Assembly: GCA_029946075.1 (NCBI GenBank)
Contig: JAQSDT010000722.1
Location: 1-14,696 of the forward strand
DNA: 14,696 bases
Reading direction: 5' to 3'
Origin: a bacterium
GTDB lineage: Bacteria; Pseudomonadota; Alphaproteobacteria; Rhizobiales; Xanthobacteraceae
In this document: positions 14,658 through 14,696 of the stretch, piece after piece
Position numbering within the stretch: position 1 is the first letter of the stretch
How the letters are laid out: each line of letters starts with the position of its first letter
Notes under the pieces: model-generated
What the model was told of the DNA's origin: nothing
The model's input: the letters and a program-made list of their open reading frames with translations, nothing else
Database searches by the model: none
Program-made: the position numbers and the translations under genes

Positions 14658-14696
14658 AGTGGTTTTCCCGAATTTCTGGCCCTCGGCCAATCCGGA

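Overview
The window looks like chromosomal DNA of a Bradyrhizobium-type alphaproteobacterium (Nitrobacteraceae). The basis is high GC in the flanks, an elongation factor P and a RecJ C-terminus that read like rhizobial versions, a secreted caspase-family protein of rhizobial architecture, and a palindromic repeat of a type common in these genomes. The genus is inferred from sequence feel, not from a search. No tRNA, rRNA, CRISPR array, intact insertion sequence or phage gene was seen.

Left flank (1-5284): the 3' end of recJ, then an SDR oxidoreductase. A long palindromic repeat lies between the SDR gene and a convergent caspase-family gene. Next come an MltB-type lytic transglycosylase (minus strand) and a divergent pair, a MarR-family regulator (minus) and an AhpD-like carboxymuconolactone decarboxylase family protein (plus). 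The short gap of this pair holds a perfect 11-bp inverted repeat whose spacer contains -10 boxes for both directions. This is the clearest regulatory site in the window.

Centre (5418-12288): a compact glycan-assembly module with lower GC. Hand counts gave 45-60% in sampled 60-base stretches, against 67-73% in the flanks. It encodes a GT87-type membrane glycosyltransferase (plus), a GT39/ArnT-type membrane glycosyltransferase (minus, convergent), and then a tight plus-strand run: a Wzy_C/O-antigen ligase-type polymerase or ligase, an ExoM-like GT2 glycosyltransferase, and an ICMT-like membrane methyltransferase. The last three genes are 5 nt apart or overlap, so they are probably one operon. 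No flippase, sugar-nucleotide enzyme or polyprenyl-phosphate sugar synthase is present, so donors and export must come from elsewhere. A 727-bp stretch (8522-9248) between the divergent GT39 and ligase genes has no secure gene but contains one coding-like remnant.

Right flank (12456-14696): on the minus strand, efp (elongation factor P) is followed 42 bp downstream by a secreted M23 metallopeptidase. The efp start is best placed at an internal TTG that restores the normal 188-residue protein.

The most interesting items are the MarR/AhpD switch (with a histone-H1-like basic tail on the regulator), the low-GC glycan module with its terminal ICMT-like gene, a predicted leaderless mltB transcript, and the unexplained 8522-9248 stretch. 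None is certain to be a new system.
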